This document shows positions 1 to 8,982 of a stretch of DNA of 33,172 nt, one piece after another (position 1 is the first letter of the stretch; the number at the start of each line of letters is the position of its first letter). The notes beneath the pieces were generated by a model, which was not told where the DNA came from, did not search any database, and saw only the letters and a list, made by a program, of their open reading frames with translations. The stretch is taken from the NCBI GenBank assembly GCA_033720955.1, contig JAWWBN010000011.1, forward strand, positions 1 to 33,172. Reading direction: 5' to 3'. The stretch is from JAWWBN01 sp033720955 (lineage in GTDB: Bacteria > Acidobacteriota > Thermoanaerobaculia > Multivoradales > JAHEKO01). The position numbers and the translations under genes were made by a program.

Positions 1-81
1 GATGAGACGCCGCATGCCACACCCCCTCCGAGGGAAGGCGGCCAGCTTAGCTCACCCGGTCCTTCCCGGGGGGCCGAAGAG

Positions 82-117
82 AAAAAGAGCCGGGCGGCCT
101 CGCGGCCGGCCCGGCTC
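82..117 (-). terminator. Rho-independent terminator of the fasciclin gene
   Basis: A 9-bp perfect inverted repeat (87-95 with 109-117, GAGCCGGGC/GCCCGGCTC) is extended by an inner GGCC/GGCC pairing with one bulged base. On the minus strand it is followed at once by five T residues (82-86 read as A on the plus strand) and then more pyrimidines. It lies 22 bases past the TAA of the fasciclin gene, in the right orientation to end that transcript. This is the clearest intrinsic terminator in the window. Confidence 0.8.
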
Positions 118-139
118 CTCCACTGTCGCGAAAACGAGG

Positions 140-628
140 TTACGGCAGGATGACGGCGTCGATCACGTGGATCACGCCGTTGCTGGCCTCGATGTCGGCG
201 GTGGTGACGGTGGCGCCATCCACCTTGACCGAGCCGTCGGCCACGGTGAAGTCGACGTCGGAGCCCTGCACGGTGGTCGCGCTGGCGCCGTCCTGCACCT
301 GGGCGGCCATCACCTTGCCCGGCACCACGTGGTAGGTCAGGACCGCCACGAGCTGGTCCTTGTTCTCGGGCTTCAGGAGGTTCTCGACGGTGCCCGCGGG
401 CAGCGCGGCGAACGCCTCGTCGGTCGGCGCGAAGACGGTGAACGGACCGTCGCCCTTCAGCGTGTCCACGAGACCCGCGGCCTGCACGGCGGCGACCAGG
501 GTGTCGAAGGTGCCGGCGCCGGCGGCGATGTCGACGATGTCCTTCGGGCTCTCGGTGCTGTCGGCGACGGCCGGGACGGCCACGATCAGCGCCAGGGCGG
601 CGACGGTGAGGATCTTGGTCAGCTTCAT
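140..628 (-). CDS. Secreted fasciclin (FAS1) domain protein
   Basis: This 162-residue protein has an N-terminal signal peptide (residues 1 to about 22: Lys at 3 and 6, a hydrophobic core, then a VPAVADS cleavage region). One complete FAS1 domain fills the rest. The H1-type motif is visible as FTVFAPTDEAFAALP, and the H2-type region as LTYHVVPGKV with the closing NGVIHVIDAVILP. The length is normal for a single-domain bacterial FAS1 protein. Such proteins are exported and usually linked to adhesion or the cell surface; the ligand is unknown here. The ATG is preceded by AAGGAG with 8 bases of spacing, so the start is well supported. It lies downstream of copA on the same strand, 114 bases away, with a hairpin between them and its own terminator after it, so it is probably a separate transcript. 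Confidence 0.93.
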   Translation of the reverse strand: MKLTKILTVAALALIVAVPAVADSTESPKDIVDIAAGAGTFDTLVAAVQAAGLVDTLKGDGPFTVFAPTDEAFAALPAGTVENLLKPENKDQLVAVLTYHVVPGKVMAAQVQDGASATTVQGSDVDFTVADGSVKVDGATVTTADIEASNGVIHVIDAVILP

Positions 629-662
629 CTGCTATCTCCTTGTCAGGGGGTTTGTCCTCTGG

Positions 663-681
663 CTCGGGCGAGGCGCCCGAG
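663..681 (-). terminator. Perfect hairpin between copA and the fasciclin gene
   Basis: CTCGGGCG (663-670) and CGCCCGAG (674-681) form an 8-bp perfect stem with a 3-base loop in the 114-base space after the copA stop. No T tract follows on the minus strand, so this is not a classical intrinsic terminator. It could be a transcript 3'-end stabiliser or a Rho-dependent end for copA, or it could act in the leader of the fasciclin mRNA. Confidence 0.4.
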
Positions 682-742
682 ATCCTGCGGTCACCCCTTC
701 CTTCGGCCTCCCGCGGCCATCGGTTGCGGGCCGGAGGAGCGG

Positions 743-2989
<2,247 letters not shown>

Positions 2990-3061
2990 CGCTCTCGACC
3001 CTCTACCGCAACACGCCCCGCGCCGGGCTCATTCCGGAGCGGGGGAGTCCCCGAGGTGGGC

Positions 3062-3105
3062 GGCGTAGCCCGAGAGGGTGCGCCGCGGAACCGCGGGCGT
3101 AGCCC
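3062..3105. repeat. Short direct repeat around a CCGCGG palindrome
   Basis: The 10-mer GGCGTAGCCC occurs at 3062-3071 and again at 3096-3105, each followed within 7 bases by AGGG. Between the copies lies a perfect palindrome, CCGCGG-AA-CCGCGG (83-96 of the 3000 block). The element fills much of the 117-base space between copA and the upstream 665-residue gene. It looks like a small REP-like or regulatory palindrome, but no second genomic copy can be seen in this window. Confidence 0.35.
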
Positions 3106-3106
3106 A

Positions 3107-5104
3107 TCAGGGAGATGCGCACCCGGCCCGGCCGGGCGGCTCGTAGAGGAAGGCGGTGCGTTCCAGGAAGCCGGCGTGCCGCTCCATCGCGGCGAGATGC
3201 CGCGGGATCTCCCGTGAGGCGTAGCCGCGTCCGCGCAGCAGCTCGGCGGCGCTGGCGCGCCATCCGTCCTCTCGCTGTCGCAGGAAGAGAGCGGCCACGT
3301 CGTCCCAGTCGCCGAGGCGGGCCAGCAGGTCGGGGTGGAAGAGGTCCTCGAACCGGGCCTCCGTGGTGAGCCGGCCGAGGGTGGTCCGGTAGGCGCCGGC
3401 GAGAGCTTCGCGGAAGAGCGACCTCCCCTCCCGCGCCCGCTCCGGCGAGACCCGGTAGATCCGGCCCAGCAGCTCGAAGAGACTGTCGCCGCACCGGCGG
3501 CCTCCCTCCAGACCCCCCAGGAAGAAGTCGTCCGACTCCATGCGTCCGAGGACCTTCCACGGCAGGAGCCCGGTCTGCTCCCAGGGCGGCAGGGTGAGCT
3601 CGTCGTGGTCCATGAAGACGAGCTCGACCCGCCACTCCGCCTCCCGCCAGACGCGGCGCAGACCGACGTTGCGGCCGACGAAGGACTCCCCCCGCGAGCA
3701 GCCGCGGACGGCGAGCAGGGTCCCCCAGACGCGCGCGGCCTGGCGCAGCAGGTCCAGGTAGACCGCATCCGCCCGCCGGCGGCGACGGCTCAGAGCGGCG
3801 CCGACGTAGGCGTCGTAGGACACGCCGAGCCCGGGAGGCGGCCGATGGGGGGGCAGCAGCTCGGCGAGCAGGGTGTCGGCCAGCCTCCGGCGTGCCCGCC
3901 GGCCGGTGGGGCTGCCGGGCACGTCGTGGAAGTAGCTCGCCGCGCCGTCGGAGGACAGGTAGCGGGCGGCGAGGTCCACCCGCAGATCGCTCGAGCCCGC
4001 CAGGATGGCCTGGGCCGGCTTGGTGTGGACGAGGAACTCGTGGGTCAGGGCACGGCCGTCCTCGGGCTCCGGGCGCTTCCAGTCGCGCTCGCGCACGAAC
4101 GCCCGCCATGCCGCCTCCAGAGTGCGGCGCATGGCGTCGTGCCCGGCGCCGAAGACGTGGGGGTCGTCGAAATAGTGGTGCAGGTCGCGGTCCCCGGCGC
4201 CGGTGGGGACGTCGAGGATGGTCTGGATCGCCGCCGCGGTGGAGACCGGCGCCTTCTCGCCGTGGACCCGCCGGTAGAGGGCGCCGAGCTTGGCCGCGGC
4301 GTTGGCCTCCCAGTTCAGCGCCAGGCCCATGCTGCCCCCGTCCAGACGGTGGGAGGGCGGCACCGCGCGGCCTCCGCGCCGGTAGGCGACCCCGAGAGGC
4401 AGCTCCTCGCGGCGGCCGGCGCGCTTGATCTCGATCTCGAGACAGCTCCCCGGCGGGCGCACCGTGAGCACCACGGTGCCGGGGGGATAGCGCACCAGCG
4501 AGAAGAGCTCCGACGGGGTATCGGGTCCGACCCAGAAGATCTCGCCGGCCCGGGCGAGGGCGCCCAGAATCTCCGCCTCGTAGCGCGGCAGCCGCCGGAA
4601 GAGACGACGCGCGGCGCCGCCGCCCTGGGAGTCGTCGCGCAGGAAGGGGGAGGGGATGGCTCGGGAGCGCCGCACCTCCTCGAGGACCCAACCGACCACC
4701 TCCTCCGGCTCGAGCAGATAGCGGGTGAGCCACAGACGGCAGGGCGTGCGGGCGAGGGCGAGGAGCCGGCGGAGACCGGCGGCCGTCGTGCGGCGGCCCC
4801 GGACACCGGTCCGGGCCCAGCCGTTCGCAGCCAGGAGGTCGAGAAGCTGGTCGAGAAAGAGGTCCGGGTCGCGGGTGGTGAAGCCGTCGCGAAGCACGCT
4901 CGCGCGCACCCGATCGCCGGCTCCCACGAGTCCCAACGCTCCCAAGAGCTCGCGAGCCGCCCGGCCCCGCGGCGGAGAGCGCACGATCAGGACCTCGAGC
5001 ACCGCCGCGGCGAAGAAACGCAGCTCGCGGGGGTCTCCGAGCTCGCCTCGGACGACCGAGATCAGCTCGGTGCGCGTCCGCCGGTCGAGCCCCTGGCAGG
5101 CCAC
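3107..5104 (-). CDS. Uncharacterised 665-residue protein, possibly an atypical kinase-like fold
   Basis: I do not recognise the family. The protein is soluble-looking, rich in Arg, Leu and Glu, with no signal peptide or membrane helix. Some spacing recalls the protein-kinase/APH fold. An N-lobe-like stretch ends in LEIEIKRAG (Lys227), followed by a helix with NWEANAAAKLGALYRRVHG. Much later comes GRNVGLRR (Asn479) and then VFMDHDEL (Asp499, Asp501), placed like a catalytic-loop Asn and a metal-binding Asp. That resemblance is weak and is inference. The GTG at 5104 is the first conventional start, but it has no Shine-Dalgarno sequence. The frame stays open back to 5197 and reads as convincing protein (LPRRLVRVVHRELGSEPRAL), so the true N-terminus is probably about 25-30 residues longer, from CTG 5182 or ATC 5197. 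It follows the small gene ending at 5198, in the same frame, and is probably co-transcribed with it. Confidence 0.8.
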   Translation of the reverse strand: MACQGLDRRTRTELISVVRGELGDPRELRFFAAAVLEVLIVRSPPRGRAARELLGALGLVGAGDRVRASVLRDGFTTRDPDLFLDQLLDLLAANGWARTGVRGRRTTAAGLRRLLALARTPCRLWLTRYLLEPEEVVGWVLEEVRRSRAIPSPFLRDDSQGGGAARRLFRRLPRYEAEILGALARAGEIFWVGPDTPSELFSLVRYPPGTVVLTVRPPGSCLEIEIKRAGRREELPLGVAYRRGGRAVPPSHRLDGGSMGLALNWEANAAAKLGALYRRVHGEKAPVSTAAAIQTILDVPTGAGDRDLHHYFDDPHVFGAGHDAMRRTLEAAWRAFVRERDWKRPEPEDGRALTHEFLVHTKPAQAILAGSSDLRVDLAARYLSSDGAASYFHDVPGSPTGRRARRRLADTLLAELLPPHRPPPGLGVSYDAYVGAALSRRRRRADAVYLDLLRQAARVWGTLLAVRGCSRGESFVGRNVGLRRVWREAEWRVELVFMDHDELTLPPWEQTGLLPWKVLGRMESDDFFLGGLEGGRRCGDSLFELLGRIYRVSPERAREGRSLFREALAGAYRTTLGRLTTEARFEDLFHPDLLARLGDWDDVAALFLRQREDGWRASAAELLRGRGYASREIPRHLAAMERHAGFLERTAFLYEPPGRAGCASP

Positions 5105-5197
5105 GAGGCGCTCGGTGAGGTCGAGCGCCCGGGGCTCCGAGCCCAGCTCGCGATGGACGACGCGGACGAGCCGCCGCGGCAGGGCGCCGCCGCCGAT

Positions 5198-5521
5198 CTA
5201 CTTGCCCCCCGACTTGCCGCCGCCCCGGCTCCCGCCCGGATCGCCGCCGCCGGGGTCGCCGCCCTTCTTTCCGCTGTTCTCTCCGGAGCCGCTCTCGCTG
5301 GCCTGGATCCCGGCCGCCAACGCGGTCTGGAAGATGAGCGCCGTCTGCTCGGGCAGGGTCATGGTGATCTGGCCGTTGGAGACGACGCGGAGCCCATCGA
5401 CGAGGCCGGTGTTGATCACCTGCGCCGTGGCCGAGTCCAGGGCCAGGATGACCGGAGTCGCGGCGGTGCCGCCGCCCTCCTTCCCCGCGCCGCCACCGCC
5501 GCTCTTGGTCTTGCCGCTCAT
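5198..5521 (-). CDS. Small protein with disordered Gly/Ser/Lys tails and a central helical segment
   Basis: This 107-residue protein has three parts: a Gly/Lys-rich head (about residues 1-20), a folded-looking centre (about 21-75) and a tail dominated by Gly, Ser, Lys and Asp. The centre contains ILALDSATAQVINTGLVDG and then LPEQTALIFQTALAAGIQAS, which looks amphipathic and alpha-helical. There is no signal peptide. The start is firm: ATG 5521 is preceded by AAAGGAG with 6 bases of spacing. The pattern of a short N-terminal helix, then a Gln/Ala-rich helix, loosely recalls RebB-type R-body or 'killing trait' proteins, but the match is from memory and weak. The next gene lies in the same frame directly after the TAG, which suggests a functional pair. 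Alternatives are a scaffold or a peptide precursor. Confidence 0.72.
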   Translation of the reverse strand: MSGKTKSGGGGAGKEGGGTAATPVILALDSATAQVINTGLVDGLRVVSNGQITMTLPEQTALIFQTALAAGIQASESGSGENSGKKGGDPGGGDPGGSRGGGKSGGK

Positions 5522-5714
5522 GGGAGGCTCCTTTCCGGTCGCGCACCGGGCCGGAAGCGCCCCCGATGCGCGCTCCCCCGAGGCGCGGCGGGCGCCGGCC
5601 TGGAGGGTTCGCTGCACTCTGGCTCGCTGTCTGGAAGGATTCTATTACAGCCTCCGTGGGTCCCGGCCGCTCCGCGGCGGCCTCCGGCCCATTCGCTTCG
5701 ACGCGGCCGCCGGC
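5522..5714 (-). promoter_or_regulatory. Leader region of the small-protein gene with a candidate -10 box
   Basis: This 193-base space separates the methyltransferase stop from the small-protein start. It carries the strong ribosome site AAAGGAG just above ATG 5521. About 120 bases upstream is a minus-strand TAGAAT box (5639-5644) preceded by TG three bases before it, as in an extended -10. No good -35 sequence is present. Nothing else is recognisable. Confidence 0.25.
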
Positions 5715-6536
5715 TCAGCTTGCCTGCCGCCCCGACGAAGGGTCGGAGTCGCCACCGCGGCAGCTCTCCTGGCTGGTCGGCCTCGGCTCGAGGTCCAGCA
5801 CCGAGAAGCGGCCGCGGCCCAGCAGGGGGGGCCGGCGGCTCGCCGCCGCCTCCAGGAGCCCGAGGGCGGTCCCCAGCGGGACCGGCAGCCGCGCCGCCCA
5901 GCCGCGGGGAGCCAGAACCCCGTCCAGAGAGTAGACGAGGCGGAGTCGGAACCAGGGGGCGAACAGGCGGTAGGCCTGCCGCGGCGAGTAGAGCAGGTGA
6001 TCCACGCTCTGGCCCCCGAGCTCGATCGTCCGCGTCGCCGTGTCGCCGCCCCGTTCGGGGGAGGCGAGCAGGTGGAGAACCATGCGGCCCCCCGGGCGCA
6101 GGAGCGAGGCGGCCGTCGCGGCGAAGGCGCGCGGGTCGCGGAGGGTGTTGATTCCGGCGAAAGAGGAGACGATGCCGTCGAAGGGGGTCCGGGGGGCGAG
6201 TCCGGGCCGCTCGACGTTGAGCGCCACCGGGGTCACCCGGGCCGAGAGGTCCTCCGCGCGGCTCTTGCGGCGCAGGCGGACGAGCATCCCCGGCGACAGG
6301 TCCGCCGCCACCACCCGCACTCCCCTGTGGGCCAGGGCCAGGCTGTCGGCGCCGGTGCCACAGGCCACGTCGAGCACCCTGTCGCCGGCGCCGAAGAGCC
6401 GGCGGTGGTGACGCCAGAGGACCCGGCGCGCCCAGAGGTCGCGGGCGAGGGCGTGGTCGTACGCCTCCGCGAAGGCGTCGTAGGCGGCCCCCGCCCGCCG
6501 GTGGTGGTCGCGGGGCTCCGTCGGACTCTCCCTCAC
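5715..6536 (-). CDS. Class I SAM-dependent methyltransferase
   Basis: This 273-residue Rossmann-fold methyltransferase begins with an AYDAFAEAYDHALARDLW region. The SAM-binding motif I is VLDVACGTGAD (Asp56 to Gly62), and the acidic end of beta-2 is VVAADLSPGML. The motif IV region is FDGIVSSFAGINTL, and the C-terminal half is Pro/Arg-rich with LYSPRQAYRLFAPWFRLRLV. The substrate is unknown. GTG 6536 was chosen because AGGA lies 5 bases upstream and the fold begins about 18 residues later. An upstream ATG at 6653 would add a low-complexity Ser/Arg/Pro stretch and overlap the SCO gene end. The arrangement of its C-terminal half resembles the methyltransferase at 10371-11144, so the two may be paralogues. 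It sits 113 bases downstream of the SCO gene on the same strand. Confidence 0.88.
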   Translation of the reverse strand: MRESPTEPRDHHRRAGAAYDAFAEAYDHALARDLWARRVLWRHHRRLFGAGDRVLDVACGTGADSLALAHRGVRVVAADLSPGMLVRLRRKSRAEDLSARVTPVALNVERPGLAPRTPFDGIVSSFAGINTLRDPRAFAATAASLLRPGGRMVLHLLASPERGGDTATRTIELGGQSVDHLLYSPRQAYRLFAPWFRLRLVYSLDGVLAPRGWAARLPVPLGTALGLLEAAASRRPPLLGRGRFSVLDLEPRPTSQESCRGGDSDPSSGRQAS

Positions 6537-6649
6537 GACGGTCCTACCGTGGCTCGACCCATTCTCCCGGCGCCGCGCCGGAGAGGGCCCTCGGCGGGAA
6601 GAGGGGCGGGGGCCGGCAGTCGCCCAGGGCGGCGACCACGCGGCGCGGC

Positions 6650-7300
6650 TCAATCACTCTCTGTCAGCGCCTGATCGAGGACGGCGATCAGCTCCTTGGC
6701 GTCGGCCAGCCCGAAGGCCTTGCGCCACACCCGGGCGGGCTCGTTGCCGACGATGATCACGTTGGTGTGGGCCTCCGGGGTGTCGGCGTACTGCCCGAGC
6801 CGGGAGAGCGCCCAGTCCACGTTCTGCTTGTCGCCGCCGAGGAAGTACCAGCCCGGCCGGGCGCCGAAGCGGTCGGCATAGGCCTTGAGCCTGTCCGGCG
6901 TGTCGGTCTCGGGATCCACCGAGATGGACAGCAGCCGCACCTCTGTCTCCATCCGGTCCCCGAGCCACTCCTGGATCGCCGCGAGCTTGCCGCTCATGAG
7001 GGGACAGACCCCGGTGCAGGTGGTGAAGAATGCGTTGATCACCACGGTCTTGCCCTGGAGCAGGTCCGAGTAGAAGCGCAGCGAGGCGCCGTGCTGACTG
7101 ACCAGCTCGACGTCGGAGAAGTACTCCCGCTCGCGGGAGCGGTCGTCGGCGGCGGGCGGATCGGGCCGCTCGTGCCCGCCCTCCGTCTGCCCCCCGGAAA
7201 GGCCTGCCGGAGCCAGCAGCGCCAGCGTGGCCAGGAGCGCCGCGGCGGCCAGGAGAGGGCAGGCGGCGTGCGTGGCTCGGAGGGTGGGGCGGCCGATCAA
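6650..7300 (-). CDS. SCO1/SenC-family copper chaperone, membrane-anchored
   Basis: This thioredoxin-fold protein has about 216 residues and an N-terminal hydrophobic signal or anchor (HAACPLLAAAALLATLALLAP). The metal site of the family is complete: CTGVC (Cys95, Cys99) and the distal His178 in EAHTNVIIVG. The surrounding strands KTVVINAFFTTC and VRLLSISVDPETDTPDRLKAY are typical. SCO proteins deliver copper to, or reduce, the CuA site of cytochrome c oxidase in the periplasm. No oxidase gene is present in this window. No ATG or GTG lies in a sensible place. TTG 7300 is preceded by GGAG with 8 bases of spacing and starts just before the signal peptide, so I use it. The gene is divergent from the radical SAM operon, with 171 bases between the starts. 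Confidence 0.92.
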   Translation of the reverse strand: MIGRPTLRATHAACPLLAAAALLATLALLAPAGLSGGQTEGGHERPDPPAADDRSREREYFSDVELVSQHGASLRFYSDLLQGKTVVINAFFTTCTGVCPLMSGKLAAIQEWLGDRMETEVRLLSISVDPETDTPDRLKAYADRFGARPGWYFLGGDKQNVDWALSRLGQYADTPEAHTNVIIVGNEPARVWRKAFGLADAKELIAVLDQALTESD

Positions 7301-7358
7301 GCTCGAGTCTCCAGTCTCTGGCCGCCTCCGGCCTGCCGGCTGGAGCGGCTCCGCAGAT

Positions 7359-7387
7359 TTGACGGAGAACGGAGGCTGCCCTATGCT
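7359..7387 (+). promoter_or_regulatory. Sigma70-type promoter of the radical SAM operon
   Basis: TTGACG (7359-7364, 5 of 6 consensus -35 bases) is separated by exactly 17 bases from TATGCT (7382-7387, 4 of 6 consensus -10 bases). A start site near 7394 would give a leader of about 78 bases before ATG 7472. This is the best promoter match in the window. It lies in the divergent space between the SCO gene and the radical SAM gene, so regulation of the two may interact. Confidence 0.62.
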
Positions 7388-7471
7388 AGCAGGCAACTTC
7401 AAGAGAGTTTCAGTGCGAAAGAGCGGGGCGGAGCGGTCCGCTCGCGGTCTTTCGACGCTCGGCGCGACTCG

Positions 7472-8980
7472 ATGACCGACGTCCTGCTGGCCACTTCGTT
7501 CTTTCTCAAGAACGACTCGAAGCAGATGGAGAAGATGCGGCCCTATGCGCCGCTGGGCACCCTCTACGCGGCGAGTCATCTGCGGGGCCGCGGTCGCTCG
7601 GTGGCCCTCTTCGACGCCATGCTGGCCGAGGGGCTCTCCGAGTACGAAGGCAAGCTGGACGAGCATCGGCCCCGGATCGTCGCCATCTACGAGGACCTCT
7701 TCAACTTCCTCAACAAGATGTGCCTCCAGCACGCCCGCGAGGCGGCCTGCCGGATGGCCGAGCTGGCGCGCGGGCGCGGCGCGCGGGTGGTCGTCGCCGG
7801 CTCCGACGTCAGCGACCACCCCGAGCCGTACTTCGAGCGCGGGGTGGAGTTCGCCCTGGTCGGCGAGCCCGACCACTCCCTGGCGGCGCTGGTGGACCAC
7901 CTGATGGAGGACGGCGGCGGGGCGCCGGGGACCATCCCCGGGCTGCTGCTTCCGGAGGGCGGGACAGAGGAGGCGGAGACCCTGGTCGGTCTGCAGCCGG
8001 TGAAGCCGGAGCGCGACCCGGACACCTTCCCATTCCCCGCCTGGGACCTCCTCGACGTCGAGCGCTACCGTCGGGTGTGGCTGGACGCCCACGGCTACTA
8101 CAGCCTGAACCTGGCGAGCACCCGCGGCTGCCCGTTCCACTGCAACTGGTGCGCGAAGCCGATCTGGGGCCAGCAGTACGCGATGCGCTCGCCGGCCAAC
8201 GTCGCCGAGGAGATGGAGCTGGTGAAGCGCACTCTGCGCCCCGACCACCTCTGGTTCTCCGACGACATCTTCGGTCTCCAGCCCAGGTGGGTCGCCGAGT
8301 TCGCCGACGAGGTCGAGGCGCGGGACGCCTCGATCCCCTTCATGATCCAGTCGCGGGTCGACCTGATGACCGAGAAGGCGGTGGACGGGCTGGCGCGGGC
8401 CGGCTGCGTGGAGGTGTGGATGGGCGTCGAGAGCGGCAGCCAGAAGATCCTCGACGCCATGGACAAGGGAACCCGGCTGGAGCAGGTGCCCGCCGCCCGC
8501 AAGCGGCTGCGGAAGGCCGGCATCAAGGCCTGCTTCTTCATCCAGTTCGGCTATCCCGGAGAGACCTTCGAGGACATCATGGCGACGGTGCGCGTGGTGC
8601 GCGAGACGCTGCCCGACGACATCGGCATCAGCGTGAGCTACCCTCTGCCGGGCACGAAGTTCTACGAGATGGTGCGCAGACAGCTCGGCGACAAGGACCA
8701 CTGGGACGACTCCAACGACCTGGCCATGATGTTCCGCGGCACCTACGAGACGCCCTTCTACCGCCACCTCCACAACCTCCTGCACCGCGACCTGGAGCTG
8801 CGGCAGGATCTGGCCCGGGCGCCCGCCGAGCCCGAGCTGCTGCGCCGGCTGGACGAGCTCAACGGGCTCTGGTTCGACCTCGGCCGCATGGAGCCGGAGC
8901 ATCTCAGCGAGAACCCGACCCTGATCCGCAAGGACTACGCCGAGCCGACGTCGCCCGACCTGTCGAAGCGGTACAACTAG
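7472..8980 (+). CDS. B12-binding-type radical SAM protein (first of a tandem pair)
   Basis: This 502-residue protein has two parts. Residues 1 to about 170 form a Rossmann-like domain of the B12-binding type (MTDVLLATSFFL, PLGTLYAASHLRGRG, RIVAIYEDLFN, VVVAGSDVSDHPEPYFERG, FALVGEPDHS). The classical DxHxxG cobalamin His motif is not evident. The radical SAM barrel follows, with CPFHCNWC (Cys220, Cys224, Cys227) to bind the [4Fe-4S] cluster, then VWMGVESGSQKILDAM and FIQFGYPGETFEDI. Enzymes of this class (BchE, HpnJ and Elp3-like relatives) catalyse radical methylation, cyclisation or rearrangement of unactivated carbons. The substrate is unknown here. It is the first gene of the plus-strand operon and stops 2 bases before the next start. 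No clear Shine-Dalgarno sequence precedes the ATG. It is clearly paralogous to the next gene. Confidence 0.92.
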   Translation: MTDVLLATSFFLKNDSKQMEKMRPYAPLGTLYAASHLRGRGRSVALFDAMLAEGLSEYEGKLDEHRPRIVAIYEDLFNFLNKMCLQHAREAACRMAELARGRGARVVVAGSDVSDHPEPYFERGVEFALVGEPDHSLAALVDHLMEDGGGAPGTIPGLLLPEGGTEEAETLVGLQPVKPERDPDTFPFPAWDLLDVERYRRVWLDAHGYYSLNLASTRGCPFHCNWCAKPIWGQQYAMRSPANVAEEMELVKRTLRPDHLWFSDDIFGLQPRWVAEFADEVEARDASIPFMIQSRVDLMTEKAVDGLARAGCVEVWMGVESGSQKILDAMDKGTRLEQVPAARKRLRKAGIKACFFIQFGYPGETFEDIMATVRVVRETLPDDIGISVSYPLPGTKFYEMVRRQLGDKDHWDDSNDLAMMFRGTYETPFYRHLHNLLHRDLELRQDLARAPAEPELLRRLDELNGLWFDLGRMEPEHLSENPTLIRKDYAEPTSPDLSKRYN

Positions 8981-8982
8981 CG

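Noticed and set aside
3335..6151. Open plus-strand frame of about 938 codons
   Set aside because: It spans two unrelated minus-strand genes and the space between them, and the translation has no domain motifs.
6537..6653. Longer N-terminus for the first methyltransferase from ATG 6653
   Set aside because: It would be Ser/Arg/Pro-rich, overlap the SCO gene end, and lacks a Shine-Dalgarno sequence, whereas GTG 6536 has AGGA 5 bases upstream.
7394..7471. Cobalamin riboswitch ahead of the B12-type radical SAM genes
   Set aside because: The predicted leader is only about 78 bases and no B12-box-like sequence is seen.
7301..8902. Upstream extension of the SCO frame on the minus strand
   Set aside because: The part above 7300 is antisense to the first radical SAM gene, and the signal peptide starts just after TTG 7300.
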